From Sphingobium terrigena (GTDB lineage: Bacteria > Pseudomonadota > Alphaproteobacteria > Sphingomonadales > Sphingomonadaceae), in contig NZ_QVRA01000033.1 of assembly GCF_003591655.1 (NCBI RefSeq), forward strand, positions 1 to 35,458: a stretch of DNA of 35,458 nucleotides, in the 5' to 3' direction. Below, piece by piece: positions 15,910 through 23,180 of this stretch. The position numbers and the translations under genes were made by a program. A model generated the notes under the pieces. It was not told where the DNA came from, did not search any database, and was given only the letters and a program-made list of their open reading frames with translations. The stretch's first letter is position 1. Every line of letters starts with the position of its first letter.

Positions 15910-16500
15910 TCAGGAAATCGGCTTTCGTGTATCTATTCCGGTGCTTTCGTCGGTTTGCGGTGGCGGGGGCGACGCACCGCGATCGCGATAGGAGGGCAGG
16001 TCCGGAGCGCCATCCGGCGCCGGGTTAGCTTGCAGGCGCGCGATCATCTGTTTCATTTGGGCGATCTCGCGTACCTGCGCGTCGATGATGCCATCGGCCA
16101 GCTTTCGAACCTCGGGGTCCTTGATGTGCGCGCGCTCGCTGGTCATGATCGCAATCGAGTGGTGCGGGATCATCGCCTTCATGTAGGAGACGTCGTCGAC
16201 CGTTTCCTGGCTCCGCACCAGCCAAAGCGCTAAACCAAAAATGGCAGCGCTACCGAGCAGGATGCCGATATTGAGGCGGGTGTTCTTGTACATGCCCCAC
16301 ATGAAACTGAGCATGATCACCGCCATGACCGCGCCCATGACGAGCGCCATCCAGGTGCGCGTCTGGCTGAACTGGACATGGCTCAGCGCATAGGTGTTGA
16401 GATACATCAGCCCGAACATCACGACCGTAGACGTCGCAATCATCGCCACGAACCGGCCATAGCCCATGCCTATGCCCATGCCATTCTTCTTGTCTTCCAT
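15910..16500 (-). CDS. Membrane-anchored DUF305 protein
   Basis: A 196-residue protein with three hydrophobic helices (FVAMIATSTVVMFGLMYLNT; MALVMGAVMAVIMLSFMWGM; NIGILLGSAAIFGLALWLV) followed by a DUF305 domain. The DUF305 signature is YMKAMIPHHSIAIMTSERA, with paired His and Met residues, then ADGIIDAQVREIAQMKQMIA. DUF305 proteins have a ferritin-like helical bundle and are common in copper clusters; the biochemical role is unclear. The ATG at 16500 is chosen because GGAG lies about 9 nt upstream. The frame can be extended to 16557, but the extra residues are basic and unlike the family. It is the most upstream gene of the minus-strand copper block, 127 bp before the epimerase/SPW fusion gene. 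Confidence 0.85.
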   Translation of the reverse strand: MEDKKNGMGIGMGYGRFVAMIATSTVVMFGLMYLNTYALSHVQFSQTRTWMALVMGAVMAVIMLSFMWGMYKNTRLNIGILLGSAAIFGLALWLVRSQETVDDVSYMKAMIPHHSIAIMTSERAHIKDPEVRKLADGIIDAQVREIAQMKQMIARLQANPAPDGAPDLPSYRDRGASPPPPQTDESTGIDTRKPIS

Positions 16501-17097
16501 TGACCGACTCCGTCCTACCTCTAGGCTCCTCACCCTCCTCGGCTGCCAAGGGGGCATGCCTGCAACTCACTTCATACCCAAAGGGATCCAAGATCACCTG
16601 GAGTATGACCGGGAGGATGGACATTCAACTTTGATCATAGCCGGGTTTCCGCTGCGCCGTACCTCTGCATTGTTCAGCCAGGCTCTTGGGCGGCGACGCT
16701 TAACCGGCCAAGTTCTGAGGGCGCCCTGATGTCGACCGGCTTTGTCGCTATCAATTCCTTGAGCGGCCCGAGCAGCTATGATGATCCTGTTGCATACTGC
16801 GGGCGTGAGTGATTTGATCCTTGTACCGCCCGACGGCACCCTGGACCGCGAGAATCGCCCTAATTTACAGGCCATCGAGTACGCGTACCCCTTATCGCCA
16901 GAGCACAACCCGCTAGTAGCGGGAGCGTATCAAAAGATGCGATTAGTGCGACGACGTTTTGGCACGGGGTTTGCCCGGAGCTTTGATGGGGCTTCGTAAC
17001 ATTACGCATATTGAGTCGGGAGCCGGGTCCATAGTCTTGGTGGCGAAGAAAGGTTCTTCACCGCCAGTTTTCCTCGGCGGGTCTTGTAAACTCAGCC
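16501..17097. other. Divergent intergenic region between the two metal blocks
   Basis: About 600 bp without a supported gene. Short frames overlap on both strands but have no signal peptide, ribosome-binding site or recognisable motif. The minus-strand copper block and the plus-strand block start from its two ends, so promoters for both should lie here. No clear MerR-type or CueR-type dyad was found. CCGCC and GGCGG near 17071-17090 can form a weak hairpin before the first plus-strand gene. Confidence 0.45.
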
Positions 17098-17112
17098 AAG
17101 GAGGCTTCCACC

Positions 17113-17472
17113 ATGTTGCTCAAGAAGAAGATCACCATCGCGCTTGCAGGCCTCGCCGTGCTCGGCGCCGCGCCTACCTACGCCCAGGGCATCGGCCACA
17201 GCTTTTTCATGCGTGGATCGATCGTCGGCAAGGACACGACCGGAACGGTCGTTTGTGTGGGTAAGGCCGACGGCGCGACCGTAGGCCAGGTCCTCGAGGT
17301 CTACCGTGTGGAAAGCACACCTGGACCTTCGAAGACCCCCGGCGCGGGCTTCCGGCGCGTGGCCGTCGGGCACGTCAAGATCGATCACATTTTCGATGAC
17401 CATTTCGCGCATGTGAGCATCGCCGACGGCACGCCGAAGGTCCACGACATCGTCGAACTCCGCAGGAAATAA
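17113..17472 (+). CDS. Secreted His-rich protein, first of two tandem paralogues
   Basis: A 119-residue protein of no recognised family, with a signal peptide (KKKITIALAGLAVLGAAPTYA). The mature part starts GIGHSFFMRGSIVGKDTTGT and contains VVCVGKADGATVGQVLEVYR and then GHVKIDHIFDDHFAHVSIAD. The alternating short strands with GATVGQVLEVYR and VHDIVELRRK at the end suggest a small beta-barrel, similar in pattern to the C-terminal domain of FlgT-type proteins. This is inference. It has one Cys and seven His after the signal peptide, which could bind metal. A strong ribosome-binding site AAGGAGG (17098-17104) precedes the ATG by 8 nt, so high expression is likely. A paralogue follows at 17608. 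Confidence 0.75.
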   Translation: MLLKKKITIALAGLAVLGAAPTYAQGIGHSFFMRGSIVGKDTTGTVVCVGKADGATVGQVLEVYRVESTPGPSKTPGAGFRRVAVGHVKIDHIFDDHFAHVSIADGTPKVHDIVELRRK

Positions 17473-17481
17473 GTCGGCAGC

Positions 17482-17503
17482 GGGGACGGCGACCGCCGTC
17501 CCC
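17482..17503 (+). terminator. Strong hairpin just after the first paralogue
   Basis: GGGGACGGC (17482-17490), loop GACC, GCCGTCCCC (17495-17503): a perfect 9-bp GC-rich stem 9 nt after the stop codon. There is no T run, so it may be a partial terminator or a 3' stabiliser. A similar hairpin follows the second paralogue. Confidence 0.6.
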
Positions 17504-17607
17504 ACCATCAACGCCACCTCGCTGCAGAACGAGACCGGCACGATCGCTCGCAACCAAGCGACGAACACCGGCCTGGGTGCACGAGACATGAATTGAAAGG
17601 AATCGAG

Positions 17608-17970
17608 ATGCGCTTCAAGAAGTCAATATCGATGGCCATGGCGAGTATCGCCCTCGCCGGCGCGGTCCCCGCTCTGGCGACCGGCATCGGCCACAGCTTT
17701 TTTATGCGTGGATCGATCATCGGCAAGGACACGACCGGAACGATCGTGTGTGTCGGCAAAGCAGATGGCGCGACAGTCGGACAGGTGCTTGACGTCTATC
17801 GCGTGAAGACGCTGCCCGGCTCCGGCTACAAAGGAAGCGGCCCCGCTTATCGCCGAGACCTCATCGGCCACGTCAGGGTCGATCATATATTTGACGACCA
17901 TTTTGCGCATGTGAGCGTCGCCGACGGCGCTCCCGCAGTTCACGACATCGTCGAGCTCCGCAAGAAATAA
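17608..17970 (+). CDS. Secreted His-rich protein, second of two tandem paralogues
   Basis: A 120-residue protein closely related to the product of the gene at 17113. The signal peptide is different (FKKSISMAMASIALAGAVPA). The core is nearly the same: GIGHSFFMRGSIIGKDTTGT, VCVGKADGATVGQVLDVYRV, GHVRVDHIFDDHFAHVSVAD and VHDIVELRKK. The middle linker differs (KTLPGSGYKGSGPAYRRD against ESTPGPSKTPGAGFRRV). The ATG at 17608 is preceded by AAAGGA at about 6 nt; the Met at 17593 would add five residues ahead of the signal. The pair arose by local duplication, as the conserved core is alike at DNA level too. Function unknown; see the first copy. Confidence 0.75.
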   Translation: MRFKKSISMAMASIALAGAVPALATGIGHSFFMRGSIIGKDTTGTIVCVGKADGATVGQVLDVYRVKTLPGSGYKGSGPAYRRDLIGHVRVDHIFDDHFAHVSVADGAPAVHDIVELRKK

Positions 17971-17979
17971 GGGCGTGCC

Positions 17980-18001
17980 GGGGAGGGGCTTGCCGCTCCC
18001 C
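17980..18001 (+). terminator. Strong hairpin after the second paralogue
   Basis: GGGGAG (17980-17985) pairs with CTCCCC (17996-18001), and inner GGC with GCC around a TT loop, after one mismatch. It begins 9 nt after the stop codon, the same position as the hairpin after the first paralogue. There is no T run. Confidence 0.55.
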
Positions 18002-18096
18002 ATGATGCCTGATGGCGGCCGCAAGCGACGAAAAGTCGCGCGGCCTTTGAGCGGACAGGAGAGCGGCGATGATCGACCGACGTCCAAATATTTCTC

Positions 18097-18128
18097 TTGA
18101 CCCTGGACCTAGGTCCAAGCGGCACTGT
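18097..18128 (+). promoter_or_regulatory. MerR-type promoter with a 14-bp palindromic operator
   Basis: The -35 box TTGACC (18097-18102) is followed by the perfect palindrome TGGACCTAGGTCCA (18104-18117). A -10-like CACTGT at 18123-18128 gives a long spacer of 20 bp. A dyad inside an over-long spacer is the hallmark of promoters that MerR-family proteins untwist on metal binding. The MerR gene starts 17 bp downstream, so this is most likely its own promoter and that of the following lipoprotein genes. Confidence 0.75.
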
Positions 18129-18144
18129 GCCTCCGAGACTTGCC

Positions 18145-18624
18145 ATGTCACGGCTTAGAATCGGTGAGCTGGCCGAGGCTGCCGGCGTTCGAAAGGACAC
18201 CATACGTTATTATGAGCGCACCGGCCTGCTCCCCGCTCCGCAACGGACCAGTGCAGGATACCGCGTCTATCATCCTGCAGACGTCGAACGCATCAAGTTC
18301 GTTCGCGCTGCACAGGGGCTCGGTTACACCCTCACCGAAACGCACGCGCTCCTGCTGGTGCGGGCCGGAGACGCCCTCGCCGGGTCGGATATCCTCGCCG
18401 TCACGCGGGTCAAACTGCGCGAAGCACTGGTCAGGGTGGAACAGCTCAAGCTTATCGAAACAGGCCTTGAGCAGCTGGGTGAAGCGCCCTCGCACGAAGC
18501 CGAAAGCGACCCTTGCCCGATCCTCTTTCTGGTTCGGGACGGGCGGCTGTCTCAATTGGCCGCAGATCAGCCAGAACAAATGTCCGTGGGAGAGGACCAC
18601 ACCACCTGCACAGGGAAGGACTGA
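18145..18624 (+). CDS. MerR-family metal-responsive transcriptional regulator
   Basis: A 159-residue DNA-binding activator. The N-terminal winged helix is typical: RIGELAEAAGVRKDTIRYYE, then RTGLLPAPQRTSAGYRVY. A dimerisation helix follows (about 80-112), and then the metal-loop region with SDPCPILFLV. Only C124 and the far C-terminal C155 are present, so the usual Cys pair of CueR/ZntR/MerR is incomplete; H117 and acidic residues may complete the site. The ATG at 18145 follows the MerR-type promoter directly; an upstream in-frame Met at 18097 would lie in the -35 box and is rejected. The stop is 2 bp before the next lipoprotein gene. The metal cannot be named. Confidence 0.88.
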   Translation: MSRLRIGELAEAAGVRKDTIRYYERTGLLPAPQRTSAGYRVYHPADVERIKFVRAAQGLGYTLTETHALLLVRAGDALAGSDILAVTRVKLREALVRVEQLKLIETGLEQLGEAPSHEAESDPCPILFLVRDGRLSQLAADQPEQMSVGEDHTTCTGKD

Positions 18625-18626
18625 AC

Positions 18627-18842
18627 ATGAAATACTCTATCTCGCTGGGATTGCTACCACTGGCGCTGCTCGGCGCTTGCGCGACCCTTCCGCCGACTAG
18701 CGCGCAGATCGCGAGCTGCAAGGCCATGGAAGACAATATGGGTCTCGCGACGCCCCATGATCACAACGAGATGAAGGGACAGGGGCGCAACCCGATGAAT
18801 CTCTCGCACGATCGCTGCCTGCAGATTCTCAAGCAGCAATGA
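18627..18842 (+). CDS. Small lipoprotein downstream of the MerR regulator
   Basis: A 71-residue protein with a lipoprotein signal (MKYSISLGLLPLALLGAC, lipobox LGAC at Cys18). The mature part holds SCKAMEDNMG, HDHNEMKGQG and HDRCLQILKQQ, so two Cys, three His and three Met are available. No family is recognised. The ATG at 18627 has AAGGA at about 8 nt. It begins 2 bp after the MerR gene and must be co-transcribed with it from the palindromic promoter. A role in periplasmic metal sensing or buffering is plausible from composition and location only. Confidence 0.75.
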   Translation: MKYSISLGLLPLALLGACATLPPTSAQIASCKAMEDNMGLATPHDHNEMKGQGRNPMNLSHDRCLQILKQQ

Positions 18843-18928
18843 CACCCTGATCTGTCGGTCGAGCACGCTTATCAAGCTCGTCCGACGGGATTTGCGTTCG
18901 ACCGCTCACTCTCATTCGGAGACACATC

Positions 18929-19267
18929 ATGAAGACTCACCTCACGAATACGTCCGGGAAGATCGTCTCGGGGCTCACAGCCCTTGCGCTTCTCGGAACG
19001 CTTGCTGCGTGCGGCAAGAAGACGGACGGCACGCAAAACCAGGCTGCCTCCAATGCCTCTGCAAGCGCGCCCGGCGCTCTTGAAAACGACACCGCCGCCG
19101 CCACGGACTCTGTCGGGACCGACAACACGGCGGCCGATATGGATGAGCGCCACCGTCAGGATATGGACCACAGCGACATGCGCCGGGGTGGGCCGATGAT
19201 GCCCAATGGCGCCCCGCCTACGAGCACGCCCGACAACAGTCAGTCCGCCCCGATGAAGGATATGTAA
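18929..19267 (+). CDS. Lipoprotein with Asp/Met/His-rich C-terminus
   Basis: A 112-residue protein with a lipobox signal (ALALLGTLAACGKKTDG, Cys at LAAC). After an Ala/Ser/Asn linker, the C-terminal half contains DMDERHRQDMDHSDMRRGGP and ends in SAPMKDM. The D-M-D-H pattern could bind a metal ion. No family is recognised. The same MKD(D)M tail is found in the Met-rich secreted protein at 20807, which links the two in function or origin. It lies 86 bp after the previous lipoprotein gene and before the second MerR gene. Confidence 0.7.
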   Translation: MKTHLTNTSGKIVSGLTALALLGTLAACGKKTDGTQNQAASNASASAPGALENDTAAATDSVGTDNTAADMDERHRQDMDHSDMRRGGPMMPNGAPPTSTPDNSQSAPMKDM

Positions 19268-19330
19268 GCCGAGCAGGCTGAAAACCCCGGCACTGCCCGA
19301 CCTGAGCAAGACCAATTCGAAGGAATAATG

Positions 19331-19354
19331 CCGCGACCTTTCGAATGGTCGCGG
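19331..19354 (+). promoter_or_regulatory. Inverted repeat before the second MerR gene
   Basis: CCGCGACC (19331-19338) and GGTCGCGG (19347-19354) are perfect 8-bp arms around TTTCGAAT. The repeat ends 15 bp before the MerR start codon at 19370. It may be an operator or a hairpin between transcription units. No good -35/-10 pair frames it, so a classic MerR promoter is not shown. TTCGAA also occurs at 19317 and 19341. Confidence 0.45.
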
Positions 19355-19369
19355 CAACGGAGACGCGCC

Positions 19370-19834
19370 ATGACATATTTCACGATCGGAAAGCTGTCGC
19401 GTGCGCTCGGCATCCGTCCCGATACCATCCGCTATTACGAGCGCAACGGTCTGCTTCCTCCGCCCGCCCGGTCTTCTGCCGGTTACCGCACCTATGGCGA
19501 CGCCGATCTCGAGCGCGTGCGGTTCATTCGCAAGGGGCAGCAGCTGGGTTTCACGCTTCGCGAAATCGGAAGCCTGCTCGATTTGCGCGCGTCCGACACC
19601 GCGACAACCGCCGATGTCCTGGCCATCACCGAGAGCAAGATAAATGAAGCGACCACCCGTATCGATGATCTGACCCGCATCAAGACCGCCCTGTCCGCCC
19701 TGTCCGCCCAATGCTCGATCGACATTCCCATCGCGGATTGCCCGATCCTCGCGCATCTCGCGAGCATTCCCAGGGGAAGCCCACCTGGCGACGGCGACCC
19801 TCATGCCGCCCGCGCAGTGAAGGCGTCCATATGA
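19370..19834 (+). CDS. MerR-family metal-responsive transcriptional regulator (second)
   Basis: A 154-residue regulator. The N-terminal winged helix reads TIGKLSRALGIRPDTIRYYE then RNGLLPPPARSSAGYRTY. The dimer helix has TADVLAITESKINEATTRID. The C-terminal metal loop is QCSIDIPIADCPIL, with C115 and C124 eight residues apart, as in thiolate-based sensors of the MerR, CueR or ZntR kind. It differs from the first MerR protein, which lacks the first Cys. ATG at 19370 is chosen because homology starts there; the Met at 19328 would lie upstream of the inverted repeat. The stop overlaps the next start (ATGA), so the exported protein at 19831 is translationally coupled. Confidence 0.88.
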   Translation: MTYFTIGKLSRALGIRPDTIRYYERNGLLPPPARSSAGYRTYGDADLERVRFIRKGQQLGFTLREIGSLLDLRASDTATTADVLAITESKINEATTRIDDLTRIKTALSALSAQCSIDIPIADCPILAHLASIPRGSPPGDGDPHAARAVKASI

Positions 19835-20295
19835 GACCTGTTTTGCAGCGTTTGGGTTTACTGCTGCTTTGGGCAAGTCGGCGCCAAGCGCGCGCGCTCC
19901 TCAGCCGAGCAAGTTTAGCCTTGGCTGTTATCGCTGCGGTTGGCGGCCTGGCCCAGCCTTCTGTTGCCGAGCATCTGCCCGGTCAGCATTTGGGCTCGAA
20001 GACGGATCTCATCGGTATCTGGTCATTCGACGCCCGGTCCGGGTGCAAGACCGGTACAGCCTGGGAGTTCCGGGCGGATGGATCTTATAATGAGATCAGT
20101 TTGCCCGACCGTGCACCGCAGGCCACCGGGACGTGGTACGAACGCGGTGACATCATCTTTTATTCCCTGGCGCGGCCAGAGACAGTCGCCCCGGGGCGGC
20201 CTGACAAACGCATGGTGATCATCGAACGCGAACCCGATCGCCTCGTCGCATTGGGAGGTCGCAGAGTTCGCCACGTGATGCACAGGTGTCCGTGA
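19831..20295 (+). CDS. Exported protein of unknown function, coupled to the MerR gene
   Basis: A 154-residue protein with a long basic start and a signal-like hydrophobic stretch (about 25-47, ASLALAVIAAVGGLAQPSVA). The mature part looks like a small lipocalin- or META-like beta domain: DLIGIWSFDARSGCKTGTAW, then GSYNEISLPD, TGTWYERGDIIFYSLA and DRLVALGGRRVRHVMHRC. Two Cys (in SGCKTG and near the C-terminus) could form a disulphide. The family is not recognised. ATG at 19831 overlaps the stop of the regulator gene, and its own stop overlaps the next start (TGATG), so all three genes are co-translated. Confidence 0.65.
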   Translation: MRPVLQRLGLLLLWASRRQARALLSRASLALAVIAAVGGLAQPSVAEHLPGQHLGSKTDLIGIWSFDARSGCKTGTAWEFRADGSYNEISLPDRAPQATGTWYERGDIIFYSLARPETVAPGRPDKRMVIIEREPDRLVALGGRRVRHVMHRCP

Positions 20296-20666
20296 TGACC
20301 GAGAGCCTCATTGTGGAGGGCATCCACTGGATCACGCGTGCCATCGAAGTCACCGGGACGGCGATCATCGTCGTGGGCGCCGGTTCTTCGCTGATCAGAT
20401 TCCTGCAGCAATCCCTGAAAGGTCCGATCGACCAACATGTCGTCGGCAACTTCAGGTCGAGCCTCGGTGAAGCCATTCTTCTCGGACTCGAATTCCTGGT
20501 TGCGGCCGACATCATCAACACTATCGCGATCCAGCCAACGCTTAGCAGTCTCGCGGTCCTTGCCGGCATTGTGCTGATACGAACCTTCCTGAGTTTCTCG
20601 CTAGAGGTCGAGATCAAGGGTCGTTGGCCCTGGCAGCGGGCGACGGGAACCCCGCGCGATGATTGA
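20295..20666 (+). CDS. DUF1622-type inner-membrane protein
   Basis: A 123-residue membrane protein of the DUF1622 kind, whose function is unknown. Two or three helices are visible: TGTAIIVVGAGSSLIRFLQQ, LGEAILLGLEFLVAADIINT and LAVLAGIVLIRTFLSFSLEV. The last segment with FLSFSLEVEIKGRWPW is characteristic of the family. It starts at ATG 20295, overlapping the previous stop (TGATG); GTG at 20286 is an alternative that adds three residues. The gene ends about 140 bp before the Met-rich protein gene. Confidence 0.8.
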   Translation: MTESLIVEGIHWITRAIEVTGTAIIVVGAGSSLIRFLQQSLKGPIDQHVVGNFRSSLGEAILLGLEFLVAADIINTIAIQPTLSSLAVLAGIVLIRTFLSFSLEVEIKGRWPWQRATGTPRDD

Positions 20667-20806
20667 GCATCGGCGCCGGCTCCGGGCGCCCGGGCGACAA
20701 CGCCGGGGAAACAGGAAACTACGTATATTGGCGAAAATCGATTTGTGGTCCCTCGGGGCCGTTGCCAGCCGGATGTTCGGCCGGTCATAGCAATGGAGTA
20801 TTGATC

Positions 20807-21187
20807 ATGATCATGACGCGTTCTTCCCGCTTGCGCGCGCTCGCCCTAGGGGGTGCAATCGTGCTGTCGCCCGCCATCGCCTCGGCCCAGGGGCAAACCA
20901 CCGGCCATCCGTCGACCCAGTCTGCGCCCTCCGCCAACGGGTCGATGCCGGCAGGCGGCATGGAGAAGCACGACGCGATGCCAGGCATGGCCGGCATGCC
21001 GATGCAGGACGACAAGATGCCTGCGGCCATGCCTCCGATGGCAAAGAAGGCCGGATGCTGCGGCATGAAGAAGATGCCGATGGCCAAGCACAAGGCAGCC
21101 CCGCACCGCCGCCATGCGAAACCCGCCACCGCGAAGCCGGCGCCGATGCCCGCGGACAAGCCGATGCCCATGAAGGATGACATGTAA
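20807..21187 (+). CDS. Secreted Met/Lys/His-rich protein with a CC motif
   Basis: A 126-residue exported protein of low complexity, with no recognised domain. The signal peptide (LRALALGGAIVLSPAIASAQ) is followed by runs rich in Met and His: GGMEKHDAMPGMAGMPMQDD, KMPAAMPPMAKKAGCCGMKK and then MPMAKHKAAPHRRHAKPA, ending MPMKDDM. Clusters of MxxM and CC are typical of periplasmic Cu(I)/Ag(I) carriers. ATG at 20807 has GGAG about 8 nt upstream; the Met at 20813 is also possible. It precedes the membrane reductase by 12 bp and is very likely in its operon. The reductase has a similar N-terminal Met-rich CC segment. Confidence 0.75.
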   Translation: MIMTRSSRLRALALGGAIVLSPAIASAQGQTTGHPSTQSAPSANGSMPAGGMEKHDAMPGMAGMPMQDDKMPAAMPPMAKKAGCCGMKKMPMAKHKAAPHRRHAKPATAKPAPMPADKPMPMKDDM

Positions 21188-21199
21188 GGAAGTCCTCAG

Positions 21200-23179
21200 G
21201 TGACGCGCCCTCACAACAACATCACCGGCCTCAAGCTATCGCGGGCTTTGAGGACGAGCGGTATCGCACTCGCGCTGGCGATGATCTCCGGATCACCGCC
21301 AGCGTCGGCGCAGATGGCCGAGTCAGAGCACGCGTCGCATCATCCAGCGGGCGGAGCCGCCGCGCCAGCGGCGATGCCAGCGGGCAACGTGATGGGGGCA
21401 GCAGCTCCGGCCGCGGCGAAAGCTGCCGATCCCATGGCGGCGATGATGAAAGGGATGATGGTGCCGTCGCCGGGTACCAAAATGGGCGCGGGACCGGCGG
21501 GATGCTGTGGAAACGGCGGCGCCAAACCCTTCTACCCCTCGCTGATGGACTGGCCCGTCCTGACCGATGAGGCACGACGGACGGTACGCGCCGCGGCTCT
21601 CGCCCGCCTGGGGTCGGGCGCCGAGGTCCTGACCGCGGAGCAAGCCCGGCTTCACCACGCTCTCATGTCGAACGACACGAAAGGAGCCCAGGATGCGATC
21701 AGGGGCGCCCGCGAAGGCCTCGCACTCGCGGACAGCGGAGCAGGCGCGCTCAGGGGCCTCGAAGAGGGCCGCCCTCCCCGGCAGATTGCCCTGAGCTGGT
21801 TCAAGACCCAGTCGGGTTTTGCCGTCAGCGACCAGATGGCATACGGAAACGAGCTGGCGGGCCTTTCCTGGTGGCACCTGATCGCGATGGCGCTGCTGGC
21901 GGCGGCTCTGGTTGCGGCGCTGCTACTCCGATGGGCGCGGCTGCGCCGCATCGCAAGCTTGGTGGAGCGGCTCGCACCAGGCGGGGCTACACCACCGGCC
22001 AGTCCGGCCACCTCTCCGGCCCCGGCCCCCATCGTGCCGGCGCCCGCTGCTCCTGCAGGCGCAGCTACGCCCGGCAGCGCCACGCCGGCAGCGCCGCGCC
22101 TGTGGAAAGGCGTCCTGCGGATCACCGCGATCTTCGACGAGACCCCGAGCGTCAAGACGTTCCGGCTCATGGAACCGAACCGCGGGCCGATGCCGTTCAC
22201 GTTCCTGCCCGGCCAATATGCCTCGATCACCTCGGAGATCGAAGGCCAGAAGGTCCGACGATCCTACACGATCTCGTCGTCGCCCACACAGCGCGACTAT
22301 ATCGAGCTCACGATCAAGCGCGAACAATATGGGCTGGAATCGCGCCATCTCCATGATCATGCCGCTACGGGCGACCTTCTCGAGATTGCGGCGCCCGCGG
22401 GCCGGTTCTTCTTCACCGGCAAGGAAGCCGAGGGGATCGTCCTGATCGCCGGCGGAGTCGGCATCACACCGATGATGAGTGTGCTGCGCAGCCTGACGGA
22501 CCGCTCCTATGAACACGACATCTACCTCCTCTACGGTGTCAACACGCCGACGGATCTGATCTTTCGCGAGGAATGCGACTATCTGGCGCGGCGCCACCAC
22601 AAGCTTCACATCGTCTCCATCGTCGCAAAGCCCGAAGGGACCGACTGGGCCGGGCCTTCCGGTTATTTGACGGCCGATTTCATCGCCGCTTCCGTTCCCG
22701 AAATCGCCAGCAGGCGCGTTCACCTGTGCGGCCCGCCGCCGATGATGGACGCGGTGAAGGCGGCGCTTGCGCAGCTCAAGGTGCCGGCGGAGCAGGTAAA
22801 GACGGAGGAATTCGCGCCCCCCAAGGGCGGACCCGTCCTTGAAGATGAACCGGCGGAGACCGCGACCGACAGCTCGGCATCGGCCGCCCCGCAGACGCCG
22901 CCCGCCATTCCTTCCGCGCAGGCGACGATCGCTTTTTCGAAGTCCGGCAAAAGCGGTGCACTCGCACCCGATCAGTCCGTGCTCGAGGCGGCGGAGGCCA
23001 TTGGCGTGGCCATCGACTATGAATGCAGGGTCGGCATCTGCGGAAGGTGCAAGGTCCCGCTGCGGCAGGGCCAAGTGACGATGGAAGTGGAAGACGCTCT
23101 CGCCGCCGACGAGAAGGCCGACGGTATCATCCTCGCCTGCCAGGCAAAATCGGTGGGCGATCTCGTGGTGGACGCTTGA
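21200..23179 (+). CDS. Membrane-anchored NAD(P)H/FAD oxidoreductase with 2Fe-2S domain and periplasmic Met-rich domain
   Basis: A 659-residue fusion. A signal peptide (about 15-38) is followed by a periplasmic region with HASHHPAG, AMMKGMM and GCCGNGG. A conserved helical part comes next (YPSLMDWPVLTDEARRTVRA; RQIALSWFKTQSGF), and then a membrane helix (about 226-245) with basic RWARLRR after it. Residues about 300-545 form a ferredoxin-NADP reductase-type module: FAD motif RSYTISSSP (354-362), nucleotide motif GGVGITPMMS (418-427) and CGPPPMM (510-516). Residues about 574-659 are a plant-type ferredoxin with C609, C614, C617 and C647. By positive-inside logic the reductase and ferredoxin are cytosolic and the Met-rich part is periplasmic. 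GTG start at 21200 with AAGGAAG upstream. It would oxidise NAD(P)H and pass electrons to the next gene's cytochrome b. Confidence 0.88.
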   Translation: MTRPHNNITGLKLSRALRTSGIALALAMISGSPPASAQMAESEHASHHPAGGAAAPAAMPAGNVMGAAAPAAAKAADPMAAMMKGMMVPSPGTKMGAGPAGCCGNGGAKPFYPSLMDWPVLTDEARRTVRAAALARLGSGAEVLTAEQARLHHALMSNDTKGAQDAIRGAREGLALADSGAGALRGLEEGRPPRQIALSWFKTQSGFAVSDQMAYGNELAGLSWWHLIAMALLAAALVAALLLRWARLRRIASLVERLAPGGATPPASPATSPAPAPIVPAPAAPAGAATPGSATPAAPRLWKGVLRITAIFDETPSVKTFRLMEPNRGPMPFTFLPGQYASITSEIEGQKVRRSYTISSSPTQRDYIELTIKREQYGLESRHLHDHAATGDLLEIAAPAGRFFFTGKEAEGIVLIAGGVGITPMMSVLRSLTDRSYEHDIYLLYGVNTPTDLIFREECDYLARRHHKLHIVSIVAKPEGTDWAGPSGYLTADFIAASVPEIASRRVHLCGPPPMMDAVKAALAQLKVPAEQVKTEEFAPPKGGPVLEDEPAETATDSSASAAPQTPPAIPSAQATIAFSKSGKSGALAPDQSVLEAAEAIGVAIDYECRVGICGRCKVPLRQGQVTMEVEDALAADEKADGIILACQAKSVGDLVVDA

Positions 23180-23180
23180 G

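Noticed and set aside
16594..16908. Minus-strand frame that I first read as a Tn3-type transposase tail
   Set aside because: Only a few Arg/Leu/Asn positions fit; the following residues do not match the conserved end of that family.
18872..19876. Minus-strand frame of 334 residues
   Set aside because: It lies over two genes with clear products (a lipoprotein and a MerR regulator), has no recognisable domain and no good start site.
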